Assembly: GCA_002699145.1 (NCBI GenBank) | Contig: PABK01000013.1 | Span: 1 to 64,000 of the forward strand | Reading direction: 5' to 3' | DNA length: 64,000 nucleotides | Source: Halioglobus sp. | GTDB lineage: Bacteria > Pseudomonadota > Gammaproteobacteria > Pseudomonadales > Halieaceae | Part shown: positions 1-9,201 of the stretch, one piece after another | How the letters are laid out: each line of letters opens with the position of its first letter | Numbering within the stretch: the first letter of the stretch is position 1 | Made by a program: the position numbers and the translations under genes | The notes under the pieces: generated by a model | What the model was told of the DNA's origin: nothing | The model's input: the letters and a program-made list of their open reading frames with translations, nothing else | The model's database searches: none

Positions 1-90
1 AAGGTGATCAAGCGAATGGCCTACGGCTATCGCGATACTGACTACTTCTTTTTGAAAATCCGTGCAGCATTCCCCGGTAATGCGCGATGA
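1..90 (+). CDS. ISL3-family transposase, C-terminal fragment
   Basis: The first frame is open from base 1 and ends in TGA at 88-90. It encodes 29 residues containing KRMAYGYRDTDYFFLKIR and AAFPG, which I recognise as the conserved C-terminus of ISL3-type (IS204/IS1001/IS1165) DDE transposases. The gene is cut by the window edge, so it cannot be said whether the element is intact. I see no terminal inverted repeat in the following 100 bases. The match rests on pattern memory over a short stretch. Confidence 0.7.
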   Translation, partial: KVIKRMAYGYRDTDYFFLKIRAAFPGNAR

Positions 91-93
91 ACC

Positions 94-124
94 AAAAAAG
101 GCCCCGGGCAAGAGAGCCGGGGCC
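94..124 (-). terminator. Rho-independent terminator of ompW
   Basis: An 8-bp perfect inverted repeat (GGCCCCGG at 100-107, CCGGGGCC at 117-124) has a 9-nt loop. On the minus strand it is followed by six T (94-99). It lies 64 bases beyond the ompW stop and fits an intrinsic terminator for that gene. On the plus strand there is no T tract, so it is probably not the terminator of the transposase fragment. Confidence 0.8.
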
Positions 125-187
125 AGGCCCGCCGCGCCGTCGGTGAGTCGGCCAATGCGGCGGGAAAGCAGTGGCGGGCAGCGCCGC

Positions 188-904
188 TCAGAAGCGGTAG
201 GCGATACCCACGTTGTAGACCCACGGGTCGATGTCGATATCGAATTTCACCTTCGCCAGGGTTTCGCCCCCGGATTTGGCGGTGATTTTCGCCGTGGAAT
301 CGATGTCCAGGTACCACACGCCCAGATTGAAGGCCCAGTGGTCGTTCAGCGGGATGTCCACACCGGCCTGCGCCGCCAGGCCGAAGGAGTCGTCCAGGTC
401 GAGATTGGCGTCGTCCACCGCGCCCCCGGTCAGGTCGGCCAGCAGGCCCAGCAACTGGCCGTCGACTTCCTCGTCGTAGATGAACGTGTAGTTCGCGCCG
501 ACACCCAGGTAAGGCTGCCAGCCGGGCTGTCCACCGCGGGGATACCACTGCACCATCAGGGTGGGCGGCAGGTGGGTGATCTTGCCCGCGTCCAGGCTCA
601 CGCCCCTGATATCCCCCTTACCGTTGGCCTCGACGTCGTGTTCGAAGGGCGTCGCGGCGAGCAGTTCAATGCCCCAGTGGTCGTCGATCATGTATGCCGG
701 GATGATGCCAAGCTGGGTGTCGTCGTCGACGTCGGCCTCGGCGACCAGCCCCGTGGGCAGGTTGATGTCATCGCTGTCCACGTTGGGGGAAACGGTGGTC
801 GCGCCAAGACGCAGGATCACATCGTTTTTCTCGTAGGCCTGCAAGGGCAGGCAGGTGGCCGCAAGGGCCAATGCGGCCGCAGCCAGCGCGGTCGTTCTAT
901 TCAC
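188..904 (-). CDS. ompW: OmpW family outer membrane protein
   Basis: Encodes a 238-residue protein with a cleavable signal peptide (alanine/leucine-rich, ending about LPLQA) followed by YEKNDVILRLGATTVSPN, the usual opening of mature OmpW. The chain ends in AYRF, with the terminal Phe expected of a BAM-inserted barrel. OmpW is an eight-stranded outer membrane barrel with a hydrophobic channel. I chose the GTG at 904 because AGGAG lies 8 bases upstream and the signal peptide begins there; an ATG further upstream gives an implausible arginine/histidine-rich leader. It is monocistronic, with its own terminator at 94-124. OmpW homologues are often found in hydrocarbon degraders, but a link to the phenol cluster is inference. 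Confidence 0.9.
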   Translation of the reverse strand: MNRTTALAAAALALAATCLPLQAYEKNDVILRLGATTVSPNVDSDDINLPTGLVAEADVDDDTQLGIIPAYMIDDHWGIELLAATPFEHDVEANGKGDIRGVSLDAGKITHLPPTLMVQWYPRGGQPGWQPYLGVGANYTFIYDEEVDGQLLGLLADLTGGAVDDANLDLDDSFGLAAQAGVDIPLNDHWAFNLGVWYLDIDSTAKITAKSGGETLAKVKFDIDIDPWVYNVGIAYRF

Positions 905-1015
905 TGATTCACTCCTGTGGTGGGAACGGGCGGCGCTTCGCGCCTCACCCTGAAACCCTATAGTAGGGCCGACAGGCTCCGCGCTCATTGATGTCGATCA
1001 AGGCCGCCGGAGAGA

Positions 1016-1732
1016 CTAATCAAGCCAGGGCAGGAGCATCATGCGCAGCGCGAGCAGAGTGACCAGCAGGCGAAACAGACGGCGGAAGTCGACCTGGGGA
1101 ATGTGCGGGCGCAGCCGCGTGCCGACCCATGAACCCAGCGTCACCGCCACGATCATGGCGACCGCCAGCCAGAGCCAGGGCGCGAAGCTGAAGCCGATGA
1201 GCACGAAGGCGCCCAGACGCAACAGGTGATTCAGCGTCATGTACAGGGCCGTGTTGACCACCAGCCAGTCGCGTTCACTATTGCGCCGCAACAGTACCGC
1301 CGCGCCCAGTGGCCCGGTCGCGCCGGCGAGCATACCCAGCCCGGTCTGGTAAAAACCCAGCGCCAGCAAGGACGCCTGCCCTGCCCCCGGCACCTGCGGC
1401 AACGGCACCCAGGTGACCAGCAGGATGAGCACGCCTATCACCGCGGGCAGCCAGTCCATGTTCAGGCTCTGGTATACCCCCGCGCCCAGCCAGGCGCCGC
1501 CGATGGCGCCGAGGGTGACTGCCGGCACCAGCGAGAAGTCCAGGTGGCGCCAGCCAAACGCCGCGCGGGTGCCGTTGCTGGCAAGCTGGGTCAGTGCATG
1601 CAGGGGAAGAATCGCCGCCGCCGGCACGAAACCCGGCATGGCGGCGATCAACAGGATTCCGCCGCCCATGCCCATCACCGCTGCCAGGGTGGAAGAAAAG
1701 AAAGCGATGGGCAGCAGCCAGAATTCGCTCAC
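1016..1732 (-). CDS. TauE/SafE (TSUP) family permease
   Basis: A 238-residue, strongly hydrophobic protein with about eight membrane segments. The N-terminal pattern MGMGGGILLI and the internal GATGPLGAAVLLRRN repeat are typical of the TSUP/DUF81 family of inner membrane exporters for sulfite, sulfoacetate and related organosulfur anions. Length matches the family (about 240-260). Substrate cannot be told from sequence. The gene is divergent from the P450 gene and about 110 bases upstream of ompW in the same direction, so co-transcription is possible but not shown. Confidence 0.85.
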   Translation of the reverse strand: MSEFWLLPIAFFSSTLAAVMGMGGGILLIAAMPGFVPAAAILPLHALTQLASNGTRAAFGWRHLDFSLVPAVTLGAIGGAWLGAGVYQSLNMDWLPAVIGVLILLVTWVPLPQVPGAGQASLLALGFYQTGLGMLAGATGPLGAAVLLRRNSERDWLVVNTALYMTLNHLLRLGAFVLIGFSFAPWLWLAVAMIVAVTLGSWVGTRLRPHIPQVDFRRLFRLLVTLLALRMMLLPWLD

Positions 1733-1832
1733 AAGCGCCTCCAGGTCAACGGCGGCGGGCGTGATTTACCCGCGCTCGCCGCGAGTTTACACTAGCCGCT
1801 GATCGCGGCGGCCAATGGGGGGCATTCGCGCC

Positions 1833-3059
1833 ATGGATAGCGTTGCCGAAACAAACGCGCGTCGACCCGAGCCGGGGTGGTACGGCGCCGACCCGACCCG
1901 GGACGAGCTCAAGGACGATCCCCACGACGCATACCGCCAGCTGCGCGAGCGGCAACCGGTCAACCTGACGCCCCAGGGCGAGTGGCGCCTGTCGCGCTAC
2001 GCCGACGTGCAGGAACTGCTCAAGCACAGCCACGGCGGCGTGCGCGACCTCAACGGCGTGATCCCCGGGGAGACCGCCGAGGCGAGCGCGGCGTCGCGCT
2101 TCATGCTGCGCCTGGATCCGCCGGACCACGATCGCATCCGCAACCTGGTGAACAAGGCCTTCACCCCGCGCGCCCTGGCCTCGATACGCCCGGCGGTCGA
2201 GCCGATGGTGGAAGCGGAACTCGACCGGGTCACGCGACACGGTGAAATGGATATCGTCGCCGACCTCGCCCTGGCCGTTCCCGCGGCCGCCATGTGCGTC
2301 ATGCTCGGCGTGCCCTTCGACGATCGCCACCGCCTGGCGCGCCTGGTCTCGCTGGCCACCTACCGCCTGGCGATTCACGCCTTTCCTCACCTGGCGCGGG
2401 AATGCGAGGCGGCCATCACCGAACTGGCGGTCTACATGCACGCGCTGATCGAGCAGCGCCGCCGCAGACCGACGGACGACATCCTCGGCCTGCTGGTGAA
2501 CGCCGAGGAGAGCGGCGACCGCCTGAGCACCGACGAGCTGTTACAACAGAGTATCGGGCTGTTGATAGCCGGGCTGGAAACGACCATCGGCCTCATCGCC
2601 AACGGCATGCGCTGTTTCTCGCGCCACCCCGCGCAGTGGGACAGGCTGGGCGCCAACCCGCAGCTGGCGCCGCTCGCCGTGGACGAGTGCCTGCGCTTCG
2701 ACCCGTCCATCCCGGTGACCCGGCGCATCCTGTGGCGGGACACGGAATTCGGCGGCTATGTCATTCCGGCCAACGCGACGGTATTTGCCATCCTGATCGC
2801 GGCGAACCGCGACCCCCAGGTTTTTTCCGCACCGGACCACTTCGATATCGCGCGACGGGAGGCGCGGCACTGCTCCTTCGGCGGCGGCATCCACTTCTGT
2901 CTCGGTTCGCACCTTGCCCGCATGGACGCGGAGATCGCCTTCACCGCAATGGCGCGGCGCTTCGCGCGCGTCGAGGTCGACGAGGCGGCCATCGAATGGG
3001 CGCCCTCGCTGTTTCGCGTACCGGGCAAGATGCCCGCCGTGCTGCGTCCGCGCACCTGA
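1833..3059 (+). CDS. Cytochrome P450 (bacterial class I type)
   Basis: A soluble 408-residue P450. Visible motifs are LDPPDHDRIR at about 94-103 (C-helix region), the I-helix oxygen-activation motif AGLETT at 246-251 (Glu in place of the usual Asp), ECLR (ExxR) at 285-288, and the heme loop FGGGIHFCLG at 349-358 with the Cys ligand at 356. No reductase domain is fused and no ferredoxin or ferredoxin reductase gene adjoins, so electrons must come from partners elsewhere. The ATG at 1833 follows a G-rich ribosome site at about 1817-1822; an in-frame ATG at 1815 is possible. The substrate is unknown; the family (CYP107-like look) hydroxylates small hydrophobic molecules. Its 3' end lies 4 bases from that of the convergent aldo/keto reductase. 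Confidence 0.93.
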   Translation: MDSVAETNARRPEPGWYGADPTRDELKDDPHDAYRQLRERQPVNLTPQGEWRLSRYADVQELLKHSHGGVRDLNGVIPGETAEASAASRFMLRLDPPDHDRIRNLVNKAFTPRALASIRPAVEPMVEAELDRVTRHGEMDIVADLALAVPAAAMCVMLGVPFDDRHRLARLVSLATYRLAIHAFPHLARECEAAITELAVYMHALIEQRRRRPTDDILGLLVNAEESGDRLSTDELLQQSIGLLIAGLETTIGLIANGMRCFSRHPAQWDRLGANPQLAPLAVDECLRFDPSIPVTRRILWRDTEFGGYVIPANATVFAILIAANRDPQVFSAPDHFDIARREARHCSFGGGIHFCLGSHLARMDAEIAFTAMARRFARVEVDEAAIEWAPSLFRVPGKMPAVLRPRT

Positions 3060-3063
3060 GCGC

Positions 3064-4080
3064 TCAACCCATGGGGTAACGAATCTCCTGCGTTACCGCG
3101 TCGATGCGGCCCAGCGTGTCATCGTCGAGCGTGACATCCGCCGCCGCCAGCAGCGCTGGCACCTGCTCCACGCTGGTTGCACCGACGATGGTCGAGGCGA
3201 CGAAGTCGTGCTGCTTGCTCCAGGCCACCGCCATGGTGACCAGGGACATGCCGATGTCGTCGGCGATGGCCTGGAAGCGCTCCACGGAAGCCAGCGTCCC
3301 GGGGTTGACGAAACGCTGCATCATCCTGCGCTGCCGTTCCGGGGCGTCGCGGTAAAATGTGAAGCGCGCGCCCTCGGGGAAAGCGCCCCCCTGGTACTTG
3401 CCGCTGAGCACGCCCCCCGCCAGCGGTGAATAGGGAATCAGGCTGACCTGCTCGCGCCGGCAGGCGTCTGCCAGTTCATCCTCGAAACGCCGGTTGTTGA
3501 GGGAGAAGTTGTTCTGGATAGTCTCGTAGCGCGCCAGGCCGTGCGCCTCGGCAGCCCACTGGTTTTTCATTAGCCCCCAGGTGGTCTCGTTGCTGCAGCC
3601 CAGTATACGTACCTTGCCCGACGTCACCAGCTCGTCCAGCGCGGCCATGGTCTCCTCCTGCGGGAAGTCGTGATCCGGCCAATGGGTCTGGTACAGGTCG
3701 ATGTAATCCGTACCCAGGCGCTGCAGGCTGCCCTCGACCGCACGCACGATGTGGTGTCGGTCCAGGCCGGTCTTGACGCCGCGCAGCGGGGCTCTTATCC
3801 ACACGTGGCTGGGTCCCGCCACCTTGGTCGCGATGATCAGGGCGTCGCGGTCCTTGGTCTTCATCCAGCGACCGACGATCTCCTCGGTGGCGCCCACGTA
3901 CTTGCTGTCCGGCGGCACCGGGTACATTTCCGCCGTATCGTAGAAGTCGACGCCGGCGTCGTAGGCCATGTCCATGATACGCCACGCGGTCTTCTCATCG
4001 GCCTGGTTGCCGAAAGTCATGGTGCCCATGCAGATATCGGACACCACCATACCGCTTCTGCCCAACCGATTCTTTTTCAT
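3064..4080 (-). CDS. NADP(H)-dependent aldo/keto reductase, Tas-like
   Basis: A 338-residue (alpha/beta)8-barrel oxidoreductase. The AKR catalytic tetrad is readable: Asp48 and Tyr53 in [13 protein letters not shown], Lys86 in [11 protein letters not shown], and His133 in YQTHWPDHD. The C-terminal NADP-binding segment contains [11 protein letters not shown]. The whole chain resembles E. coli Tas/YajO-type reductases. The ATG at 4080 ([11 protein letters not shown]) is preceded by GGGGAGCG, so an upstream in-frame Met at 4119 is unlikely to be used. It is divergent from ydbH with about 100 bases between starts. The physiological substrate is unknown. Confidence 0.9.
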   Translation of the reverse strand: MKKNRLGRSGMVVSDICMGTMTFGNQADEKTAWRIMDMAYDAGVDFYDTAEMYPVPPDSKYVGATEEIVGRWMKTKDRDALIIATKVAGPSHVWIRAPLRGVKTGLDRHHIVRAVEGSLQRLGTDYIDLYQTHWPDHDFPQEETMAALDELVTSGKVRILGCSNETTWGLMKNQWAAEAHGLARYETIQNNFSLNNRRFEDELADACRREQVSLIPYSPLAGGVLSGKYQGGAFPEGARFTFYRDAPERQRRMMQRFVNPGTLASVERFQAIADDIGMSLVTMAVAWSKQHDFVASTIVGATSVEQVPALLAAADVTLDDDTLGRIDAVTQEIRYPMG

Positions 4081-4147
4081 CACTCGCTCCCCTGTACTGA
4101 TGATTTGCGCAAGGCGCATGATAGTCGCGACGCTACGCGCTGCCTAG

Positions 4148-4175
4148 TTGCAGGCGGGCGCCGGTGATTTACACT
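4148..4175 (+). promoter_or_regulatory. Sigma70-type promoter of ydbH giving a leaderless mRNA
   Basis: TTGCAG (4148-4153), a 16-base spacer and TACACT (4170-4175) form a plausible -35/-10 pair. The ydbH ATG at 4182 is 7 bases after the -10 box, exactly where transcription would begin. No Shine-Dalgarno sequence precedes that ATG. The reading as a leaderless transcript is inference from spacing. Confidence 0.45.
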
Positions 4176-4181
4176 GGCGCG

Positions 4182-6554
4182 ATGAAAGCCGCCCGCGTCG
4201 CGTTGTACCTGATGGCCATCCCGGCGCTAGCACTGGCAGCGGCGTGGTTCTGGCGTGACCAGGTGGTCGCGACCGTCGCTGACGCCGCGCTGACGCGTTT
4301 CCCTGGAAGCGGTATCCAGGCGCTGCAACTGGACGGCCTGGCCCTGGGCGCGCGGCATCTCGCGCTGGACACGGTGCGGCTCTCCGGCGCGCGCGAAGGC
4401 CTGGTGTTCGACGTGACGCTGGCCGACCTGCGCCTGGATTTTCACTGGCGCGGGCTGCTGTCGGGCAGGCTCGGGACGCTGCGCATTGCACAGGCGGGCC
4501 TCACCGCGCGCCGCACCGGGGCAGCGCAAACGGGTAATGGCCAGCCGCTGGCGCTGGACACGCTGCTGCCCGGTCCCTACCTGCAGGGGCTGCCCGTCGA
4601 CTCCGTGACAATTCCAACACTGCAGCTGGACTTCAGCGCCAGCGGCGGCGCCGCGCTACTGGCGCGCGGACAACTCGCCGTGGAGTCAGGCCTGGAACTG
4701 GCGCTGAGCGGCCGCACGGGCGGCACAAACTTCGCGCTGCAACTGGCCGGCAGCGAGGCCAAACCCCTGGCACTGCACCTGGAGCTGCGCGTGGACGCAG
4801 AGCCGGCGGCCGCTATCAGCGCCGAACTGCAGCCACAACACGCCCGGGAATGGCACTGGGTCCTGGCGGGCGAGGCGCGCCTGGAACGCCTGCGCCGGGT
4901 GCTGGCGGACATACGGCCGCTGCTGGCCGCCAGCGCCGCGGCCGCCGGCGACTGGACAGTGGAGGGCGTCGCCAATATGACGGGCAGCCTGCAGCACCCT
5001 GCCACACTGCCCACGAGCGATCCCGCGGCCGTGCTGGCGCTGCTACGGGCGCAGCTGGAACTGCGGGCACAGCTGACCTCCCTGCAGTCCACCTCACTGG
5101 GCGCACTGCAGCCGGCCACGCTACAGGCGCAGCTACAGCTGGCCAACGGCGATATCGCTGTCGCCCTCGCCCCCACCGTCCTGGACGCGGCGCTGCCGGC
5201 TCAGGCGCTGCCACTGTCGCGTGCACAGCGCGACTGGCTGGGCTGGCGGGACAGCATACCGGTAACGCTGGCCCTGCCACAGGCAGTGCGCGGGTCCCTG
5301 CAGCGCGGCGGGCAGTTGTCGCTGCAGGCGCCACAGCTGTCACTGGCGCTGGGCGGCGAGCGCAGCAACCTGCAGCTGCGTGACATGGTGCTGCAAGGCA
5401 GCGCCGTTTCCGCCGTCGCGCTGCAGGACCTGGTGCTGGAACTGCGCGCGCACCTCGACGCCAGCCTGCGACGGCAGGCCCTGCCCCCGATGCAACTGCA
5501 CGCGAGCTACAGCGGCGACCCGCAGGCCGGCGAGTTGCGACTGCAACTGGCCGACACGGCCGAGAGCATGCGCGTGGACCTCGCTGCCAGCGCTGCGCTC
5601 GCTACGGGCGCCGGGCGCTACGATCTGCAGATAGCAAGCCCGGACCTGCCCTACGCGCTGCAAAGCGTAACGCCGCTGCTACACAACCTGGCGCTGTTGC
5701 AACAGGCGCCGCAACTCAGCGCGGGCAGCCTGCGCCTGCACAGCCAAATCGACAGCAGCGGTTACGACCCGCAAGACTGGCGCGCTCGCAGTGACCTCGC
5801 ACTGGATGCCCTCAGCGGCAGCTTCGGCGAGTACAGCTTCGAGGGCCTGGATGCCACGCTCGACTGGTCCGGTATCGACAGCGTGCAAACGACGCGGCCC
5901 GCCACGCTCACGCTGGACCGCCTGGAGGTCGGCTTCGCGGTGACGGACATCGCACTACAGGTGAACGTTCCCGCGGCCACCGCCATCGACCGGCCGAAAC
6001 TGCGCATCGAGACGTTCTCAGCCGCACTGTTCGGCGGCGAGCTGTCACTGCCGCGCCCCGTCGCTATCGACACGGACGCCGATAGCAACAGCTTTGAGCT
6101 GCAGGCACGGGGCTGGCAATTGCAGGAACTGGTGGCGCTGCAGCAGGGACAGCCCATCGAGGCCCAGGGCACGCTGGATGGGGAATTACCGGTCACACTG
6201 ACCGGCGGCCGCGTCGTCATCGACGGCGGGCGCCTCGAGGCGCGGGCGCCGGGCGGGGTTATCCGCTACGAACCCGGCGCCGCCGACCGCGCGCTGACCG
6301 CGGGCAGCCCGGAACTGGCCAATGCCGTGGACCTGCTGCGCGACTTTCGTTTCGCTGTGCTCGGCAGCACGGTGGCGCTGGATCGCGAGGGCAACCTGCT
6401 GCTGGGCCTGTCGCTGGGCGGGCACAACCCGGCCCACTACGGTGGCCGCCGCGTCAACTTCAACATCAACCTGGAGCAGAACCTCGATCCGCTGTTACAA
6501 AGCCTGCGACTTGGTGATACCTTGGTGGACAAGGTCGAGGGCAAAATGCGTTGA
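4182..6554 (+). CDS. ydbH: YdbH-family AsmA-like intermembrane lipid-transport protein
   Basis: A 790-residue protein with one N-terminal membrane anchor (about residues 5-25) followed by a long periplasmic region rich in alternating Leu/Gln/Ala beta-strand patterns. The C-terminal block with RRVNFNINLEQNLDPLL is characteristic of the YdbH domain of the AsmA-like group. In E. coli YdbH spans the periplasm and pairs with the lipoprotein YnbE to move phospholipid between membranes, redundantly with TamB and YhdP. The next two genes are ynbE and ydbL, which confirms the identity by context. An in-frame GTG at 4164 lies just upstream; the ATG at 4182 sits at the beginning of the hydrophobic anchor and is preferred. 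Confidence 0.9.
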   Translation: MKAARVALYLMAIPALALAAAWFWRDQVVATVADAALTRFPGSGIQALQLDGLALGARHLALDTVRLSGAREGLVFDVTLADLRLDFHWRGLLSGRLGTLRIAQAGLTARRTGAAQTGNGQPLALDTLLPGPYLQGLPVDSVTIPTLQLDFSASGGAALLARGQLAVESGLELALSGRTGGTNFALQLAGSEAKPLALHLELRVDAEPAAAISAELQPQHAREWHWVLAGEARLERLRRVLADIRPLLAASAAAAGDWTVEGVANMTGSLQHPATLPTSDPAAVLALLRAQLELRAQLTSLQSTSLGALQPATLQAQLQLANGDIAVALAPTVLDAALPAQALPLSRAQRDWLGWRDSIPVTLALPQAVRGSLQRGGQLSLQAPQLSLALGGERSNLQLRDMVLQGSAVSAVALQDLVLELRAHLDASLRRQALPPMQLHASYSGDPQAGELRLQLADTAESMRVDLAASAALATGAGRYDLQIASPDLPYALQSVTPLLHNLALLQQAPQLSAGSLRLHSQIDSSGYDPQDWRARSDLALDALSGSFGEYSFEGLDATLDWSGIDSVQTTRPATLTLDRLEVGFAVTDIALQVNVPAATAIDRPKLRIETFSAALFGGELSLPRPVAIDTDADSNSFELQARGWQLQELVALQQGQPIEAQGTLDGELPVTLTGGRVVIDGGRLEARAPGGVIRYEPGAADRALTAGSPELANAVDLLRDFRFAVLGSTVALDREGNLLLGLSLGGHNPAHYGGRRVNFNINLEQNLDPLLQSLRLGDTLVDKVEGKMR

Positions 6555-6606
6555 ACCTGTACGCCGATTCACACTCCAAGTAGCCAGTAGACCAGGGGGA
6601 AAACAC

Positions 6607-6789
6607 ATGCGAATAATCGTCTTTGCCGTCCTGCTGGGCATGGCGGCCGGCTGCACGCCCACGGTGGAGGTCAAGCCGCCGGAGGAACCCATCACCATCA
6701 ACCTCAACGTCAAGATCGAACACGAAATTCGCGTCAAGGTGGACGAGGAACTCGACGACCTGTTCGCCGACGACAGCGAGTTGTTCTAG
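6607..6789 (+). CDS. ynbE: YnbE-family lipoprotein
   Basis: A 60-residue protein with a lipoprotein signal ending in the lipobox MAAGC (acylated Cys at about 17), then PTVEVKPPEEPITINLNVKI, the hallmark of YnbE. An acidic tail follows. GGGGA lies 7 bases before the ATG. YnbE is an outer membrane lipoprotein whose C-terminal strand stacks on the groove of YdbH to complete the lipid bridge. It lies 52 bases after ydbH and 12 bases before ydbL, so it is part of one operon. Confidence 0.9.
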   Translation: MRIIVFAVLLGMAAGCTPTVEVKPPEEPITINLNVKIEHEIRVKVDEELDDLFADDSELF

Positions 6790-6801
6790 GAGGAGGAATC
6801 C

Positions 6802-7137
6802 ATGCAAGCTGATACCACAATCGGCCGCGCGACGCGCGTACTGGCGCTGCTGGCGCTACTGGCCCTGCCCGCCTGGGCGCTGGACCTGGACACGGCCAAA
6901 TCCCGCGGCCTGGTCGGCGAAACCAGCAGCGGCTACCTCGCCGCGGTCAAACCCTCGGCCGAGGTGGACGCGCTGGTCGCCGACATCAACGCCCAGCGCA
7001 AGGCCCATTACCGCAAGATCGCCGTGGACAACGGCATCAGCCTGCAGGCCGTCGAGGCGCGGGCCGGCCTGAAAGCCATCGAGAAGACCCCGGCGGGCGA
7101 GTTCGTCAATACCGGCGCGGGCTGGCAGAAAAAATAG
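6802..7137 (+). CDS. ydbL: YdbL-family periplasmic protein (DUF1318)
   Basis: A 111-residue secreted protein with an N-terminal signal peptide ending about PAWA and the conserved DUF1318 pattern: KSRGLVGETSSGYLAAV, then INAQRKAHYRKIA, then LQAVEARAGLKAIEKTP. AGGAGG lies 6 bases upstream of the ATG. In E. coli YdbL modulates assembly of the YdbH-YnbE bridge. This is the third and last gene of the operon. The stop codon overlaps the T-rich side of a terminator that serves the convergent dmpG. Confidence 0.9.
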   Translation: MQADTTIGRATRVLALLALLALPAWALDLDTAKSRGLVGETSSGYLAAVKPSAEVDALVADINAQRKAHYRKIAVDNGISLQAVEARAGLKAIEKTPAGEFVNTGAGWQKK

Positions 7138-7152
7138 CGGCCGCGCGGCCGC
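7129..7152 (-). terminator. Terminator between ydbL and dmpG
   Basis: A perfect 16-base palindrome GCGGCCGCGCGGCCGC (7137-7152) folds as a 6-bp stem with a GCGC loop. On the minus strand it is followed by TA and six T. It lies 3 bases beyond the dmpG stop and inside the 3' end of ydbL, so it ends the minus-strand catabolic transcript and may also slow the plus-strand one. Confidence 0.65.
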
Positions 7153-7155
7153 CGC

Positions 7156-8193
7156 TCAACTGGCGGCGGCGTCCCGCTCCCTGGCCATATCCAGGGCCAG
7201 GTCCTCGATCATGTCCTCCTGCCCGCCGACGGTCTTGCGCCGGCCCAGTTCCACCAGGATATCGCGGCTGGACAGCCCGTACTTCTGCGCGCTGCGCTTG
7301 GCGAACAGCAGGAAGGAGGAGTACACGCCCGCCCAGCCCAGGGTCAGGGAATCACGGTCCACGCGCACCATGTGATCCATCAGCGGCACGATCAGGTCCT
7401 CGGCCACGTCCATGGCCTTGAATAGGTCCACCCCGGTTTCCACGCCCATGCGGTCACACACCGCCAGGAACACTTCCAGGGGCGTATTGCCGGCGCCGGC
7501 GCCCAGGCCCGCCAGCGAGCCGTCGATACGGTTCGCGCCCGCCTCCACCGCGGCCAGGGAATTGGCGATGCCCATGGCCATGTTATGGTGACCGTGGAAA
7601 CCCAGCTCGGTTTCCGGTTTCAGTTCCGCCCGCGCCAGCGCGACGCGCGCGCTGACGTCGTCCGGTAACATGTAGCCGGCGGAGTCGGTGATGTACACAC
7701 AGTTGGCGCCGTACTCCTCCATGAGCTTGAGCTGCACCAGCAGTTCCTCCGGCTCGATCATGTGCGCCATCATGAGGAAGCCCACCGTATCCAGGTCCTT
7801 GTACTGCGCAGCCATGCTGATGTGCTGCTCGGACACGTCGGCCTCGGTGCAGTGCGTGGCCACGCGAATGGTGCCGATGCCGCAGTCCACGGCCATCTTC
7901 AGGTGGTCCACCGTGCCGATCCCGGGCAACAACAGCGCCGACACCCGCGTGTTCTTCATTTCCTTGCACACCGCGCTCAGGTACTCCTGGTCCGACGCGG
8001 CGGGAAACCCGTAGTTTACCGAGGCGCCGCCGAGGCCGTCGCCGTGGGTGACCTCGATCAGCGGTATGCCGGCATCGTCCATCGCCCTGGCGATGGTGAC
8101 CATCTGCTCCACGGTGATCTGGTGCTGCTTCGGGTGCATGCCGTCGCGCAGGCACATATCGTGTACGGTGATTTTCTTGCCTTGCAAATCCAT
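7156..8193 (-). CDS. dmpG: 4-Hydroxy-2-oxovalerate aldolase
   Basis: A 345-residue HMG-CoA-lyase-type TIM barrel, the same length as DmpG of Pseudomonas CF600. It cleaves 4-hydroxy-2-oxovalerate to pyruvate and acetaldehyde, the latter channelled to DmpF. Visible are the N-terminal [15 protein letters not shown] with Arg and Asp of the active site, and the metal-ligand block [13 protein letters not shown]-terminal domain contacts the dehydrogenase. The ATG at 8193 is preceded by GGAGA; an upstream in-frame ATG (8223) lacks one. It is the last gene of the minus-strand dmpE-F-G block, 38 bases after dmpF. Confidence 0.95.
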   Translation of the reverse strand: MDLQGKKITVHDMCLRDGMHPKQHQITVEQMVTIARAMDDAGIPLIEVTHGDGLGGASVNYGFPAASDQEYLSAVCKEMKNTRVSALLLPGIGTVDHLKMAVDCGIGTIRVATHCTEADVSEQHISMAAQYKDLDTVGFLMMAHMIEPEELLVQLKLMEEYGANCVYITDSAGYMLPDDVSARVALARAELKPETELGFHGHHNMAMGIANSLAAVEAGANRIDGSLAGLGAGAGNTPLEVFLAVCDRMGVETGVDLFKAMDVAEDLIVPLMDHMVRVDRDSLTLGWAGVYSSFLLFAKRSAQKYGLSSRDILVELGRRKTVGGQEDMIEDLALDMARERDAAAS

Positions 8194-8231
8194 CTCTGTG
8201 CTCTCCAGCTTGAAACCTGCCAATACTGCGC

Positions 8232-9140
8232 TCAGGCCGCCACGGGTGTGAAGCGGCCGGCGAGGATTTCCTCGGCGTACATTTCACCGGTGCGCAGGCC
8301 CGCGGCGGTCATGATGTCCAGGTTACCCGCGTACCTGGGCAGGAAGTCACCCAGGCCCTCGACCTCCATGTAGATGGATACGCGCTTGCCATCGAATACG
8401 GGGCCGTTTTTCAGCGTGTAACCGGGTACGTACTTCTGCACCTCGGTGATCATGTCCTGCACGGAACGGGTGATGGCCTCCTGGTCCGGCTCATCCTCAG
8501 TCAGGCAGTGGATGGTGTCGCGCATGATCAGCGGCGGCTCGGCGGGATTGATGACAATGATCGCCTTGCCCTGCTTCGCCCCGCCCACGCGCTCGATGCC
8601 GGTGGCGGTGGTGCGGGTGAATTCGTCGATATTCTTGCGTGTGCCGGGTCCGGCGGACTTGCTGCTCACCGTGGCGACAATCTCGCCGTAGGCCACCGGC
8701 TGCACACGGCTCACCGCCGCGACCAGCGGGATGGTCGCCTGGCCGCCGCAGGTCACCATGTTCACGTTCATGGCCCGCGCCGCCACCGCCTGCTCGAGGT
8801 TGACCGGCGGCACGCAGAAGGGGCCGATGGCGGCGGGCGTCAGGTCGATCATCACCGCACCCTGCGCGTTCACCTTGCGGCTGTTCTCCTCGTGCACGTA
8901 GGCCGAGGTGGCGTCGAAGCAGATCTGCACGCCGTCTTCACGCATGTGCGGCAGCATGCCGTCCACACCGTCGGCGGTGGTTTTCAGGCCCATCTCCGCG
9001 GCCCGCGCCAGCCCCGGGGAGTCGGGAATGACGCCGACCATCCACACGGGCTCGATCAGTTCGCTGCGCATCGCCTTCATCAGCAGGTCGGTGCCGATGT
9101 TACCGGGGCCGATGATGGCCGCTTTGACTTTCTCACTCAT
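8232..9140 (-). CDS. dmpF: Acetaldehyde dehydrogenase (CoA-acylating)
   Basis: A 302-residue enzyme converting acetaldehyde, NAD and CoA to acetyl-CoA. The dinucleotide-binding motif [12 protein letters not shown] is near residue 8, and the catalytic Cys sits in [13 protein letters not shown] (about residue 130). It works as a complex with the aldolase DmpG encoded immediately downstream. The ATG at 9140 gives MSEKVKAAI; a TTG two codons upstream is the only alternative. Very high overall resemblance to DmpF/BphJ/MhpF. Confidence 0.95.
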   Translation of the reverse strand: MSEKVKAAIIGPGNIGTDLLMKAMRSELIEPVWMVGVIPDSPGLARAAEMGLKTTADGVDGMLPHMREDGVQICFDATSAYVHEENSRKVNAQGAVMIDLTPAAIGPFCVPPVNLEQAVAARAMNVNMVTCGGQATIPLVAAVSRVQPVAYGEIVATVSSKSAGPGTRKNIDEFTRTTATGIERVGGAKQGKAIIVINPAEPPLIMRDTIHCLTEDEPDQEAITRSVQDMITEVQKYVPGYTLKNGPVFDGKRVSIYMEVEGLGDFLPRYAGNLDIMTAAGLRTGEMYAEEILAGRFTPVAA

Positions 9141-9201
9141 AGACAAATCCAGACTGTTGTATCGTTGCGTTCCACTCTCGCCCGGCTACACCCGGAGCGC
9201 G

